DNA of 64,000 bases from NCBI RefSeq assembly GCF_028281305.1, contig NZ_JANQKD010000034.1, positions 1-64,000 on the forward strand, written 5' to 3'. This DNA comes from Pelagibius sp. (GTDB lineage: Bacteria > Pseudomonadota > Alphaproteobacteria > Kiloniellales > Kiloniellaceae). A program made the translations under genes and the position numbers. The notes beneath the pieces are model-generated. The model searched no databases. It saw only the letters and a list, made by a program, of their open reading frames with translations, and had not been told where the DNA came from. Positions 10,203-18,638 of the stretch are shown here, piece by piece (positions within the stretch are counted from its first letter, which is position 1; each line of letters begins with the position of its first letter).

Positions 10203-10994
10203 ATGATCGTCGAGCAGATCTGGACCGGAAATGCCTACCGCAACTTCAACTACCTGATCGCCTGTCCGGACAGCGGACAGGCGCTGGCCATCGATCCGCT
10301 CGACCACCGGAAATGTTTGGCCTTGGCGCGCGAGCGCGGCTGGGAGATCACGCAGATCCTCAACACCCATGAGCATGGTGATCACATCGGCGGCAACAAG
10401 GCCGTGGTGGCAGCGACCGGTGCAAAGGTCCTCGCCCACAAAAACGCGAAGGACCGCATTCCCGGCATGGACCAGGGCCTCAGCGCCGGAGACGTGGTCA
10501 AGGTGGGGCGCAGCGTGGACCTGGAAGTACTCGACACGCCCGGCCACACCATGAGCCATGTCTGCCTGCTCTCCCGCAGCGATCAGCCGGCCCTCTTCTG
10601 CGGCGACACGCTGTTCAACGCCGGGGCCGGCAACTGCCACAACGGTGGGCACCCCAACGAGCTCTACCACACCTTCGCCGAGCAGCTTGCGAAGCTCGGC
10701 GACGAAACGCTGATTTATCCGGGCCACGACTACATCGCCACCAACCTGCGTTTCACCCTGGACCGGGAACCGGATAACGGCGCCGCCGCCGATCTGCTGG
10801 ATCGGGTCGATGATCAGGACCCGGCGAAGGCCATGGTTTCAACCCTGGGCCTGGAAAAGGAGATTAACACCTTCTTTCGCCTACACAGCCCGACGGTGAT
10901 CGCCCGTCTGCGCCAGGCCTTTCCCGACCTGCCTGACGAGCCCAGCACCAAGGACGTGTTCCTGAAGCTGCGCGAACTGCGCAACAGCTGGTGA
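10203..10994 (+). CDS. gloB: Hydroxyacylglutathione hydrolase (glyoxalase II)
   Basis: Hydrolyses S-lactoylglutathione to lactate and glutathione in the cytoplasm, finishing methylglyoxal detoxification. The binuclear metal motif is THEHGDHIGG (residues 55-64), with further ligands in DTPGHTMSHV, CGDTLFNAGAGN and YPGHDY. At 263 aa it has the usual length, and the C-terminal helical domain (TFFRLHSP, FLKLRELRNSW) closes the substrate site. An AAAGGGAGTC sequence precedes the ATG. It stands alone with no glyoxalase I nearby. Confidence 0.95.
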   Translation: MIVEQIWTGNAYRNFNYLIACPDSGQALAIDPLDHRKCLALARERGWEITQILNTHEHGDHIGGNKAVVAATGAKVLAHKNAKDRIPGMDQGLSAGDVVKVGRSVDLEVLDTPGHTMSHVCLLSRSDQPALFCGDTLFNAGAGNCHNGGHPNELYHTFAEQLAKLGDETLIYPGHDYIATNLRFTLDREPDNGAAADLLDRVDDQDPAKAMVSTLGLEKEINTFFRLHSPTVIARLRQAFPDLPDEPSTKDVFLKLRELRNSW

Positions 10995-11011
10995 CCCCCT
11001 GCCCCGGCGGC

Positions 11012-11075
11012 GGCATCACTCCGAGGCATCACTCCGAGGCATCACTCCGAGGCATCACTCCGAGGCATCACTCCG
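11012..11075. repeat. 13-bp direct tandem repeat, about five copies
   Basis: The unit GGCATCACTCCGA repeats at 11012, 11025, 11038, 11051 and 11064, the last copy being incomplete. It lies between convergent gloB and the PaaK-like gene and runs into the last codons of the latter, so its stop codon at 11068-11070 falls inside a repeat. There are no spacers, so it is not CRISPR. It probably arose by replication slippage. Confidence 0.95.
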
Positions 11076-12516
11076 GCAGACTGTTCAGCGTGGGGTCCGG
11101 CAGGGCATCACTGCCCATGGACGGCATGAAATCAGAGGTAAAATCCTGATACTTGCCGCTTGGCGGCCGTTCGATCTGGTCGACCTCCATCAGATCCAGT
11201 GAAAGCCCGGCGTTACCGGCCGCTGCCGCCCAGGCGGCCATGATGCGCTCGCGGAAGGCGGGCGGCAGAGGCGCGACGGTGCAGAGGCGCATTTCGAAGC
11301 GCCCGTCGCGGAACTGGTGCACCTGGAACTGGCGGACCGAGCGCGCCAGTTGCTGCGGCATGTCCTCCAACGCCTGACGCAGAGCGCCGACGTAGCCGAG
11401 GGTGCCCTCGGGCAGGTAGGCGATGCGGCTGTAACGTCCGACGATGCTGCCAAACGACGGCAGGCTGCGCCCGCAGGGGCAGGGCCCCTCCTCCACCCGC
11501 GCCATGTCGTCGGTGTCATAGCGAATCAAGGGCATCGCCAGATTGCTCAAGCCGGTGACGACGATTCGCCCGCTTTCGCCCGGCTGCGCCGGCTGCCCAT
11601 TCAGATCGACGATCTCAACGAGACAGTGCTCGGTGTTCACGTGGTAGCGCCCGGCCTCACAGCCGCTGGCAACAATGCCGATCTCGTTCAGTCCGTAGTT
11701 CTGGGTGACCGGTGCCTTGAAGGCGGTGGTGACGCGCCGGCGCATGGCATCGGTGAGCTGTTCGGAGATCGCCCGCAAACCTCTCAGAGTCACGGGAGGC
11801 GGGCTTTCCCCGCAGGCAAAGGCGATCTGCTCCAGGGTCTCCGAATAGCCCGAGAGATAGTCGGGCTGCTCTCGGCCGAGCCAGGCGAGCTGAGCGTCCA
11901 CCGGGTTGAAGACACTGTACCCGAGCGAGGGTCCGGTCTCGAAGAAGCGGCCGAGATAGCGCCAGGTGTCCTGCCGGCGGGTTTCGCCGAGCTCCAGCAT
12001 GCGCCCCTCGGCATCGCGCGGCATCTGGACCGGCAGGCGTATCTCCGCGACCGTCGCCATGGGATCCCAACGCGCCCAGCGCACATGGCGCTGTCCGAGG
12101 AACGAGAACATCGCGTTGTTGCGTTGCGTTTGTACGACGCGCGCCGGACGCCCGGTGGTGCCGGAAGAAGAAACGACGCCATAGATCTTTTCGCCCTGTG
12201 GAAGGGTCTCGCTGCGCAGGCGTTCGTTTTCCTCGTTCACTGTCAGCTTGGAGAGCAGGGGAAGCTTCGTCAGATCGGAAAGCCCGCGAACATCTTCCGG
12301 GCGCAGGCGCAGTTCGGCGAAAAGAGCGCGGTAGTACGGCACCCGGGCCACGGCGTAGCGCAGGATCCATTGCAGAGCCTGCGCCTCATGGCGGCGTTGG
12401 GCGCCTTCGTCGCGGAACTCGTTCTCGACCAGGCGGTCGAAGACCTGCATCTCCCGATAGGGCGGCTTCAGCGACCACTGTGCCTGCACTTCCCGCTCGG
12501 TCTTCAGATCCGTCAT
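11068..12516 (-). CDS. PaaK/CapK-like adenylate-forming enzyme
   Basis: A 482-aa member of the ANL superfamily related to phenylacetate-CoA ligase, which would activate a carboxylate with ATP and possibly pass it to CoA. The P-loop-like motif is SSSGTTGRP (about 116-124), the NYGLNEIG segment and the RYDTDD motif follow, and a Cys-x-Cys-Gly cluster (PCPCGRSLPSFGSIVGR) is typical of PaaK relatives. The ATG at 12516 overlaps the stop of the adenosine deaminase gene by 4 bases, so they form one operon. No aromatic-degradation genes are present. The substrate is unknown, and the pairing with adenosine deaminase is unusual. Confidence 0.85.
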   Translation of the reverse strand: MTDLKTEREVQAQWSLKPPYREMQVFDRLVENEFRDEGAQRRHEAQALQWILRYAVARVPYYRALFAELRLRPEDVRGLSDLTKLPLLSKLTVNEENERLRSETLPQGEKIYGVVSSSGTTGRPARVVQTQRNNAMFSFLGQRHVRWARWDPMATVAEIRLPVQMPRDAEGRMLELGETRRQDTWRYLGRFFETGPSLGYSVFNPVDAQLAWLGREQPDYLSGYSETLEQIAFACGESPPPVTLRGLRAISEQLTDAMRRRVTTAFKAPVTQNYGLNEIGIVASGCEAGRYHVNTEHCLVEIVDLNGQPAQPGESGRIVVTGLSNLAMPLIRYDTDDMARVEEGPCPCGRSLPSFGSIVGRYSRIAYLPEGTLGYVGALRQALEDMPQQLARSVRQFQVHQFRDGRFEMRLCTVAPLPPAFRERIMAAWAAAAGNAGLSLDLMEVDQIERPPSGKYQDFTSDFMPSMGSDALPDPTLNSLPE

Positions 12517-13652
12517 GCCGGCCTTTCCGTGCTGCCGGACAGCGCCGCTGTGCTGCTGGGAGCCAGGCCATGCCTGACCCGCAGATCGGAAAAGGCGCTG
12601 ATGAAGCCAGCCTCCATCGAGGCTTTCGCCTGTCCCGACAGGTAGGTGGCACGCACGGCGGTCAGCACGGCGTCCTGAAGCTGGTCGAGTGTCAGGCCGC
12701 AGGCATCTACGGCGCGGAGGTACTCGCCGGTAAGGGAGCTGCCGAAGAGTGCCGGATCGTCCGAATTGACGGTGACGCGGCAGCCCGCGGACAGCAGAAC
12801 GATCAGCGGATGCTCCTCGTAGGAAGGATAGACGGAAAGGGCGACGTTGCTGGTTGGACAGACCTCGAGAACGATCTCCTCATCGGCCAGATGCCGGACC
12901 AGAGCTTCGTCCTCGATCGACCGGACGCCGTGTCCGATACGCCGCGGCCGGAGAGCCTTCAGCGTCGCCCAGACGCTTTGCGGCCCGCCTCCTTCACCCG
13001 CGTGAGGGTTGGCCGGCAGACCGGCGGCGGCGGCGCGGGCAAATGCTTCCACGATCTCGGCATCCAAGGGCGCATCGGACTCAGGCCCGCCCAGGCCAAG
13101 CGCCACCACGCCGCCGTCCCGTGCCTCCGCCGAGCATGCCCAGGCCTGGACGCGCAGGGCCGGCCCCGGATAGCTGCGCACCAGATCCGGGATCCAGCGG
13201 ATCTCGGCACCCCAGCGCTCCAGAACCTCCTGCCGGCCGGCGTTCAGGGCGGCCAGAATGTCGTTCGCGCCGAAGCCCAGATGCGCGTGGAGCTGCGGGG
13301 TCCAGGTGACCTCGGCATAGCGGATGTTCTCGCGCCCCATGTCCCGGCCCAGACCGACCACGAGACTGCGAAAGTCTTCGAGCGAGCGCAGGCAGGCGGC
13401 CGTGGCCGTAAACACGCGGACAAAGCTGTCGAAACTGCCGAAGCGACGCGGCCGGTCTGCGGCCCGGGTCAGAGCCGGCGGCAGGTCAATCCGGTTGCGC
13501 TCGGCCAGAAGCTGCAGCGTCTCGGGTCCAACGGTGCCCTCGAGATGCACATGCAACTCCACCTTCGGCATCTCGCGGATGAAAGAGACAACACCCTGAT
13601 CCAAGCGACCGCACCCCGTCGACGTGCAGGGACCCCGGGCGAACTCTTCCAA
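12513..13652 (-). CDS. Adenosine deaminase family protein
   Basis: Zinc-dependent amidohydrolase, expected to deaminate adenosine or adenine (379 aa from the TTG at 13652; an internal ATG at 13571 just before the first motif is an alternative). The metal and base ligands are in place: VELHVHLEGT at the start, HAGEGGG, GHGVRS and TVNSDDPALFG. The latter Asp pair is the catalytic zinc-binding site. It is the first gene of a two-gene unit with the PaaK-like gene. An inverted repeat (ATCTAG-N9-CTAGAT) lies just upstream. Adenine deaminase or another purine-like substrate is also possible. Confidence 0.87.
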   Translation of the reverse strand: MEEFARGPCTSTGCGRLDQGVVSFIREMPKVELHVHLEGTVGPETLQLLAERNRIDLPPALTRAADRPRRFGSFDSFVRVFTATAACLRSLEDFRSLVVGLGRDMGRENIRYAEVTWTPQLHAHLGFGANDILAALNAGRQEVLERWGAEIRWIPDLVRSYPGPALRVQAWACSAEARDGGVVALGLGGPESDAPLDAEIVEAFARAAAAGLPANPHAGEGGGPQSVWATLKALRPRRIGHGVRSIEDEALVRHLADEEIVLEVCPTSNVALSVYPSYEEHPLIVLLSAGCRVTVNSDDPALFGSSLTGEYLRAVDACGLTLDQLQDAVLTAVRATYLSGQAKASMEAGFISAFSDLRVRHGLAPSSTAALSGSTERPA

Positions 13653-13670
13653 GGTGTTTCGCCCTCACGA

Positions 13671-13691
13671 ATCTAGACGTAAAGACTAGAT
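13671..13691. promoter_or_regulatory. Inverted repeat upstream of adenosine deaminase gene
   Basis: Perfect 6-base arms ATCTAG and CTAGAT are separated by 9 bases. The element begins 19 bases upstream of the TTG start at 13652 and lies in the short gap after the sensor kinase stop. It is a candidate operator for the deaminase/PaaK-like unit. No regulator gene is adjacent. Confidence 0.4.
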
Positions 13692-13723
13692 AGAACAGCG
13701 AGGCTTGTCGAGGTGGCTCGGCC

Positions 13724-15133
13724 TTATGGCGCTCGCTCCGGCGGTGCCAGCGGCAACTCCAAAGTGGCGGTCAGGCCCGGAGCGTTGTCGCCGAGCACCA
13801 GCCGGCCGCCGTGCAAATGCGCCACCGCTTCAACCAGGCTGAGTCCCAAGCCGCTTCCTGCGGTGCTGCGACTTTGCTCCAGACGCACGAAGCGCTTCAG
13901 AACCTGCTCGCGCTGATCCTCGGGAATGCCCGGCCCGCGGTCCCGCACGGAGAGAACCGCAAGACTGCCGCGCCGCTCGACGCCGATGCCGACGCGTCCG
14001 CCGCGCTTTGAAAACTTGATGGCATTGTCCATGAGGTTCACCAGGGCCTGAAACAGCAAATCACGGTCGCCCGGACGGCTTGCCGCTTGCAAGGGTGTCA
14101 CGTCGATTCCGATCTCCAAGTCTTCGGTCAGCGGCGCGTAGAGCTCGACCACGTCCTCGACCAGCGCCTTCAGGTCCACCTTGGCGAAGCGGTCGCGCGA
14201 GGTGCCGGCCTCGGCCTGGGCAATCCTGAGGAGCGCCGTGAAGGTCCGCAGCAGGTCGTCAGCCTCTCCGATCGCCTTGGTGATGGCCTCGCGGTAGCCG
14301 GCCGACCCCGGTTTTTCAATCAGCGCCAGCTCCAGGCCGCTGCGCAGGCGGGACAAAGGACTGCGCAGATCATGGGCGATGTTGTCGCTGACCTGGCGCA
14401 TCCCGGCCAGCAGACGCTCGATCTGGTCGAGCATGGCGTTGAGGTTGCCTGCGAGCTGGTCGAATTCGTCGCCGCGGGCACTCATAGGTACGCGCTGCCC
14501 AAGATCGCCGGCCATGATGTCCCTGCTGGTGCTGTTGATCGTCTCGATGCGCCGCAGCAGCGCACGGCTCATGAGCAGTCCACCGATGACGGAGAATCCG
14601 AGAATGGCCAGCAGGCTGAAAACCAGGATCTCACCGATCTGCGCAGACAGGCGGTCGCGTTCGCGCACGTCGTGGCCGACAAGAACGCGCGCCCCGCTCG
14701 ACAGCACGAAAGTTCGGGCGCGCCCGAAGTTGACGCCGCCGCCCTCGCTGTCGGGGAAGGCCAGGCGAAAGGTCAGCCAGCCGTCCTCGTCCGCCTCTTC
14801 ATCGGGCCAGCGGCTGAGGTTCCCCGCCAGCGGCCGGCCAGTTGGATCCGTCAGCAGATAGAGACCGCGGGTCCGGTCCGCGGCGGCGCTGCGGCGTCTG
14901 ATGGCTTCAATAAGGCCCGGCGTACTGCGCTGGGAAAACTGTTCGGCCAGTCCCCTGACCTCTGCCTCGATTGTGCTGTCGATCTGGCGCGATACCTGAC
15001 CGGCGGAGATCCAGAAGGTCGCCGCCGCCAGGAAAAGGACCGCAAGGCTGAAGAAACTGAGATAGATCAGCGCCAGGCGGAAGATGCTGGACCGGAGGAG
15101 CCTAGCCGTTCTCACGAAGCGAGTATCCCGCAC
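13724..15133 (-). CDS. Sensor histidine kinase, OmpR-partner type
   Basis: Membrane sensor kinase (469 aa from a GTG at 15133; a second GTG at 15115 is possible). Transmembrane segments span roughly 18-43 and 167-190 and enclose a periplasmic domain of about 120 residues. HAMP follows (about 190-245), then the phospho-acceptor His254 in NIAHDLRSPLSRLRSG. The ATPase domain has NLMDNAIKF, DRGPGIP and GSGLGLSLVEAV. Its start overlaps the end of the response-regulator gene by up to 32 bases, so the two are co-translated. The proximity of an htrA gene points to an envelope-stress signal, but that is inference. Confidence 0.93.
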   Translation of the reverse strand: MRDTRFVRTARLLRSSIFRLALIYLSFFSLAVLFLAAATFWISAGQVSRQIDSTIEAEVRGLAEQFSQRSTPGLIEAIRRRSAAADRTRGLYLLTDPTGRPLAGNLSRWPDEEADEDGWLTFRLAFPDSEGGGVNFGRARTFVLSSGARVLVGHDVRERDRLSAQIGEILVFSLLAILGFSVIGGLLMSRALLRRIETINSTSRDIMAGDLGQRVPMSARGDEFDQLAGNLNAMLDQIERLLAGMRQVSDNIAHDLRSPLSRLRSGLELALIEKPGSAGYREAITKAIGEADDLLRTFTALLRIAQAEAGTSRDRFAKVDLKALVEDVVELYAPLTEDLEIGIDVTPLQAASRPGDRDLLFQALVNLMDNAIKFSKRGGRVGIGVERRGSLAVLSVRDRGPGIPEDQREQVLKRFVRLEQSRSTAGSGLGLSLVEAVAHLHGGRLVLGDNAPGLTATLELPLAPPERAP

Positions 15134-15779
15134 CCCGCACCGTGTGCAGGAGCGCCTTGTCGAAATCCTTGTCGATCTTCTGCCGGAGGCGGGAGATGTG
15201 CACGTCGACCACGTTGGTCTGCGGGTCGAAGTGGTAGTTCCAAACGTTCTCCAGCAGCATCGTACGGGTCACCACCTGACCTGCGTGGCGCATCAGGTAT
15301 TCCAGGATCTTGAACTCGCGCGGCTGAAGGTCGATGGGTTCGCCCTTGCGCGAAACCTTGCGGGCCAGCAGGTCCATCTCCAGATCCGCCATCCGCAATG
15401 TGGTTTCCACTTTGTCGCCGGCCGGGCGCCGCAGCAGCGCCTCGACCCGCGCCTGCAGTTCCGAGAAGGCGAAGGGCTTGACCAGATAGTCATCGCCACC
15501 AGCCTTCAGCCCCTTCACCCTGTCGTCGACGCCACCCATGGCGGAAAGAAAGAGGATCGGCAGAGTGCTGCCGGTACCGCGCAGTGTCTCCACCACTGCA
15601 AGGCCGTCCACCTGCGGCAGCATGCGGTCGACGATGGCGAGGTCGAAGTCTTCGCTGGCGGCCCTCAGGAGGCCTTCCTTGCCGTCGGCCGCGATTTCCG
15701 TGGTGTAGCCGGCCTCGCGCAGCCCCTTGGCAATGTAGCCTGCCGTTTCCTTGTCATCCTCGACGATGAGCACACGCAT
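15102..15779 (-). CDS. OmpR/PhoB-family response regulator
   Basis: Two-domain DNA-binding regulator (225 aa from the ATG at 15779; an ATG at 15797 is possible). The receiver has the acidic pair in IVEDDKE, the phospho-acceptor Asp in LAIVDRMLPQVDG (Asp51), and the conserved Lys in YLVKPFAFSEL. The winged-helix output domain shows LQPREFKILEYLM, DVHISRLRQKID and TVRGAGYSL. It is the first gene of the kinase operon and lies downstream of htrA in the same direction, separated by a strong hairpin at 15903-15940. Confidence 0.94.
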   Translation of the reverse strand: MRVLIVEDDKETAGYIAKGLREAGYTTEIAADGKEGLLRAASEDFDLAIVDRMLPQVDGLAVVETLRGTGSTLPILFLSAMGGVDDRVKGLKAGGDDYLVKPFAFSELQARVEALLRRPAGDKVETTLRMADLEMDLLARKVSRKGEPIDLQPREFKILEYLMRHAGQVVTRTMLLENVWNYHFDPQTNVVDVHISRLRQKIDKDFDKALLHTVRGAGYSLRENG

Positions 15780-15902
15780 GGGGTCTGCCTCGGACAATGG
15801 CGGGACGAAGCCCGAAAAGCCATCTCAGGGTTAGGCCTTTCCTGCTTCGGCTGCAAGCCTGAAGGCCGATCATGGCCGCCGTGTCAGGGAGATCCAAATG
15901 CC

Positions 15903-15940
15903 GGGGAGTGCCGGGCACCGTGGCGGCGCCGGCACTCCCC
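15903..15940 (-). terminator. Strong hairpin downstream of the htrA gene
   Basis: GGGGAGTGCCGG and CCGGCACTCCCC are perfectly complementary 12-base arms with a 14-base loop. It lies about 98 bases after the htrA stop and about 124 bases before the response-regulator start. No long T-run follows on the minus strand, so termination may be partial. The rest of this 258-base gap shows nothing else I can name. Confidence 0.55.
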
Positions 15941-16037
15941 TTGCGGCCAGGGCAAACCTTCCTGGAACGCCCTGACCTTAGCAGTTCTGCCCTTATGCCG
16001 TTCCGGCCGGTCTCAGGCGCGCTTCTTCAGGCCCTAG

Positions 16038-17603
16038 TCAGGCCCGGTTCAGGCGGAGCGCGAAGAAGCTTTCGCTGCCGCCGCGCGCGGCCCGGATGGC
16101 GGCCACCGACTCGCCGGCTGCGGCAAGTTCGGCGATGCGCTCTGCCGCCTGCTCGGCCGTCTGCACAGGCTCAAGGGCGATACTGCGGATGATGTCACCC
16201 GCGCGCAGGCCGCTGCGCGCGGCATTGCTGTCGGGCGCGATCTCCACCACGACCACGCCACTGGCCACGTCCGCCAGGTCGAAGTCGTCGCGGATCTCGT
16301 CGTCCAGGGTGGCCACCGTCACGCCGGTATCACCGAGCACCGCTTCGCTGTTCTGGACAGACCCTTCGCTCTCCGGCTGGGCCGGCGCCAAGGCCTGCCG
16401 CTCGCCGGGGGCGGAGCCGGTGACGACCGTCAGCGTTCGCGCCTCGCGGTCGCGCCAGATGCGCAGCTCTGCCTCTTTCTCCACTTCCGTTGCGGCGACC
16501 AGTTGGCTGAGGTCCTTCACTCTTGTGACGGGCTTGCCGTCCCAGCTCAGGACCACGTCACCGGCCCGCAGGCCGGCCTCATCCGCCGGGCTGCCGGGTT
16601 CCACCGCGGCCACCAGGGCGCCTTCGGTACCCTCCAGGCCAAAGCCCTCTGCAATGTCCGGCGTGACCGGCTGAATACGCACGCCCAGCCAGCCGCGCTC
16701 GACCGCGCCATCGTCGCGCAGATCATCGACGATCTGGCTGGCAAGCTCCGACGGGATGGCGAAGCCGATCCCGACGCTGCCGCCGTTGGGCGAATAGATC
16801 GCGGTGTTGACGCCGATAACTTCGCCGGCGCTGTTGAAGGTGGGCCCGCCGGAGTTGCCGCGGTTGATGGGCGCATCGATCTGGATGAAGTCGATCAGGC
16901 TGCCGCCCGGAAGATCGCGGCCGCGGGCCGAGACAATACCGGCGGTCACCGATCCGCCAAGCCCGAAGGGATTGCCCACCGCGACCACCCAGTCGCCGGG
17001 CCGCAGATCGTCGGACTCGCCGAATGCCACATAGGGCAAGGGACCCTCGGCATCGACTTTCAGCAGCGCGAGATCGGTGCGCGGATCGGCACCGATCAAC
17101 TCGGCTTCGTAGGCCTTGCCGTCGCGCAGTGTGACGGTGATCTCGTCGGCGCCGTCGATCACATGGTTGTTGGTGACGACATAGCCTTCGGGATCGACGA
17201 CGAACCCGGAACCGGCGCCCAGCCGCGGACGCTGCGGCTGGCCCTGCGGCTGGCCGGGCCCACCCGGCACTTGGCGATCGAAGAAACGCTCGAAGAATTC
17301 CCGGAATTCCGGATTCTGGGGGAAGGGCGCGCCATCACCTCCCCGTCCCCGCGGCGGTTGCGATTCGGAACCGCCGCGCTGAAGAACCGAGATGTTCACC
17401 ACCGCCGGGGCGACATCTTCGACGAGGTCAGCGAAGCTGGCCGGCGCGGGGCGGGCGACCGCAGGCGCGAGCGAGCCTGCCAGGAGGGCCACAGAGAGGC
17501 CGGCCACGGCCAGCGCCCTGCGTGTCGAAGGCAAACGCCCCTGCGGAGCGGGGCTGCGGGCCCCTGTGGCCTGTCGGGCAGGACGGACGAAGGCTGATAC
17601 CAC
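16038..17603 (-). CDS. DegP/HtrA-family periplasmic serine protease
   Basis: Envelope quality-control protease. After about 36 residues comes a signal segment (RRALAVAGLSVALLAGS, ending near AVA-RP). The catalytic triad is visible: His in VTNNHVID, Asp in DPRTDLALLK and Ser in NRGNSGGPTFN. Two PDZ domains follow, the first containing GWLGVRIQPV and the second ending at the C-terminus. A glycine- and arginine-rich loop follows the N-terminus. I prefer the GTG at 17603 because GAGGAG lies nine bases upstream; an ATG at 17645 without a ribosome-binding site would add 14 residues. Two-component genes follow in the same direction, as in several alphaproteobacterial htrA loci. Confidence 0.92.
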   Translation of the reverse strand: MVSAFVRPARQATGARSPAPQGRLPSTRRALAVAGLSVALLAGSLAPAVARPAPASFADLVEDVAPAVVNISVLQRGGSESQPPRGRGGDGAPFPQNPEFREFFERFFDRQVPGGPGQPQGQPQRPRLGAGSGFVVDPEGYVVTNNHVIDGADEITVTLRDGKAYEAELIGADPRTDLALLKVDAEGPLPYVAFGESDDLRPGDWVVAVGNPFGLGGSVTAGIVSARGRDLPGGSLIDFIQIDAPINRGNSGGPTFNSAGEVIGVNTAIYSPNGGSVGIGFAIPSELASQIVDDLRDDGAVERGWLGVRIQPVTPDIAEGFGLEGTEGALVAAVEPGSPADEAGLRAGDVVLSWDGKPVTRVKDLSQLVAATEVEKEAELRIWRDREARTLTVVTGSAPGERQALAPAQPESEGSVQNSEAVLGDTGVTVATLDDEIRDDFDLADVASGVVVVEIAPDSNAARSGLRAGDIIRSIALEPVQTAEQAAERIAELAAAGESVAAIRAARGGSESFFALRLNRA

Positions 17604-17723
17604 GGCTGGGTTCTCCTCGGCAGATGAAAGGGTCTCCGAGGACATGGAGCGCCGCCATGAAGGCCGCTTTACCTGATCATTAACTTTTGTTCACCTTGCG
17701 CCTCCGCACTGCCCGCGCCGGCT

Positions 17724-18587
17724 TCACGCCGCTGCTTCGCTGCGGGCGTAGTCGCAGATTGCGGCGACAAGCCTGTCGATGTCCGCCTTGAGCGTGTCAA
17801 AACCGCCGTTCTTCTCGATCCGCTCTTCATCCATATAGAGCTTGCGGTTGATCTCCACCTGCAAGCTGTGGCGGCCCTTGGCGGGGTCGGAGTAGCGGCG
17901 CACCAGTTCGACGCCCTTATAGGGCTGGTTGATCTTCACCTCGTAGCCCAGGCCCTTCAGTTGTTCGGCCACGAAGGCCGTGAAGTCGGGGGCGCAGGTG
18001 GTGCCGTCGCGATCACCCAACACGAACTCGGCCCGCGCGACCGGCCCGTCCTCGGTGCCGCTGTTGCCCATGGCCGGCATCGAATGACAGTTGATATGCC
18101 AGACCTGCCCGAAGCGCTGGTGTGCGGCGTCGATCGCCCCTGCCACGGCATCGTGGTAAGGCTGCCAGCAGGTATCGATCCGGCGCCGCACCTCGGCCGG
18201 GCTCAGCAGGCGGTCGTAGAGCTGGGCGTCCGGCGGCATCAGGCGCCAGATCAGCCCAACCCCCAGCTCGGTCTTGCGGCTGGGCACCAGCGGATCCGGC
18301 CAATCGCCGTCCAGCATTGCGGGATCGAGGTCGACGAGGTCGCGGTTCGGGTCGATGTAGATGCGCGGGAACTCGGCGGCGATCAGGGGTGCGCCGTGCT
18401 GCGGCGCGGCGCCGAAGAGCTCGTCGACGAAGGCATCCTCGGCGCGGCGCAGGACAGACAGCGGCGCGATACTGCCGAAGTCCTCGGGATAGGTGCTACC
18501 GCTGTGCGGACTGTCGAAAACGGCCGGCACCGGGCTTCCCAGCGGCGCATGGCGACGCAGCCGGGCCTCTGAAGGGGCTGTGGACAT
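17724..18587 (-). CDS. N-formylglutamate amidohydrolase family protein
   Basis: Zn-dependent hydrolase (287 aa) that releases formate from N-formylglutamate, the last step of one histidine degradation route. Family marks are FDSPHSGSTYP near the N-terminus, the RIYIDPNRDLVDLD motif, WHINCHSMPA with metal-binding His, and LQVEINRKLYM. No hut genes lie nearby, so its role here may be different. It is separated from the upstream acetyltransferase by a hairpin at 18604-18633 and precedes htrA by about 120 bases. Confidence 0.88.
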   Translation of the reverse strand: MSTAPSEARLRRHAPLGSPVPAVFDSPHSGSTYPEDFGSIAPLSVLRRAEDAFVDELFGAAPQHGAPLIAAEFPRIYIDPNRDLVDLDPAMLDGDWPDPLVPSRKTELGVGLIWRLMPPDAQLYDRLLSPAEVRRRIDTCWQPYHDAVAGAIDAAHQRFGQVWHINCHSMPAMGNSGTEDGPVARAEFVLGDRDGTTCAPDFTAFVAEQLKGLGYEVKINQPYKGVELVRRYSDPAKGRHSLQVEINRKLYMDEERIEKNGGFDTLKADIDRLVAAICDYARSEAAA

Positions 18588-18603
18588 GCCAAGGATTTAG
18601 GCT

Positions 18604-18633
18604 AGAAAGCGCTTGAGGTCTAGAGCACTTTCT
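18604..18633 (-). terminator. Hairpin at the end of the Mal/Ugp-type importer operon
   Basis: AGAAAGCGCT and AGCACTTTCT pair with one mismatch across a 10-base loop, directly after the acetyltransferase stop on the minus strand. The following bases on that strand are AGCC, with no T-run, so it is a weak terminator candidate. It contains a TAGAGCA heptamer that recurs in two other gaps. Confidence 0.45.
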
Positions 18634-18638
18634 CGCCG

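Noticed and set aside
11012..11075. CRISPR-like array
   Set aside because: The 13-bp copies are directly adjacent without spacers and there is no cas gene nearby.
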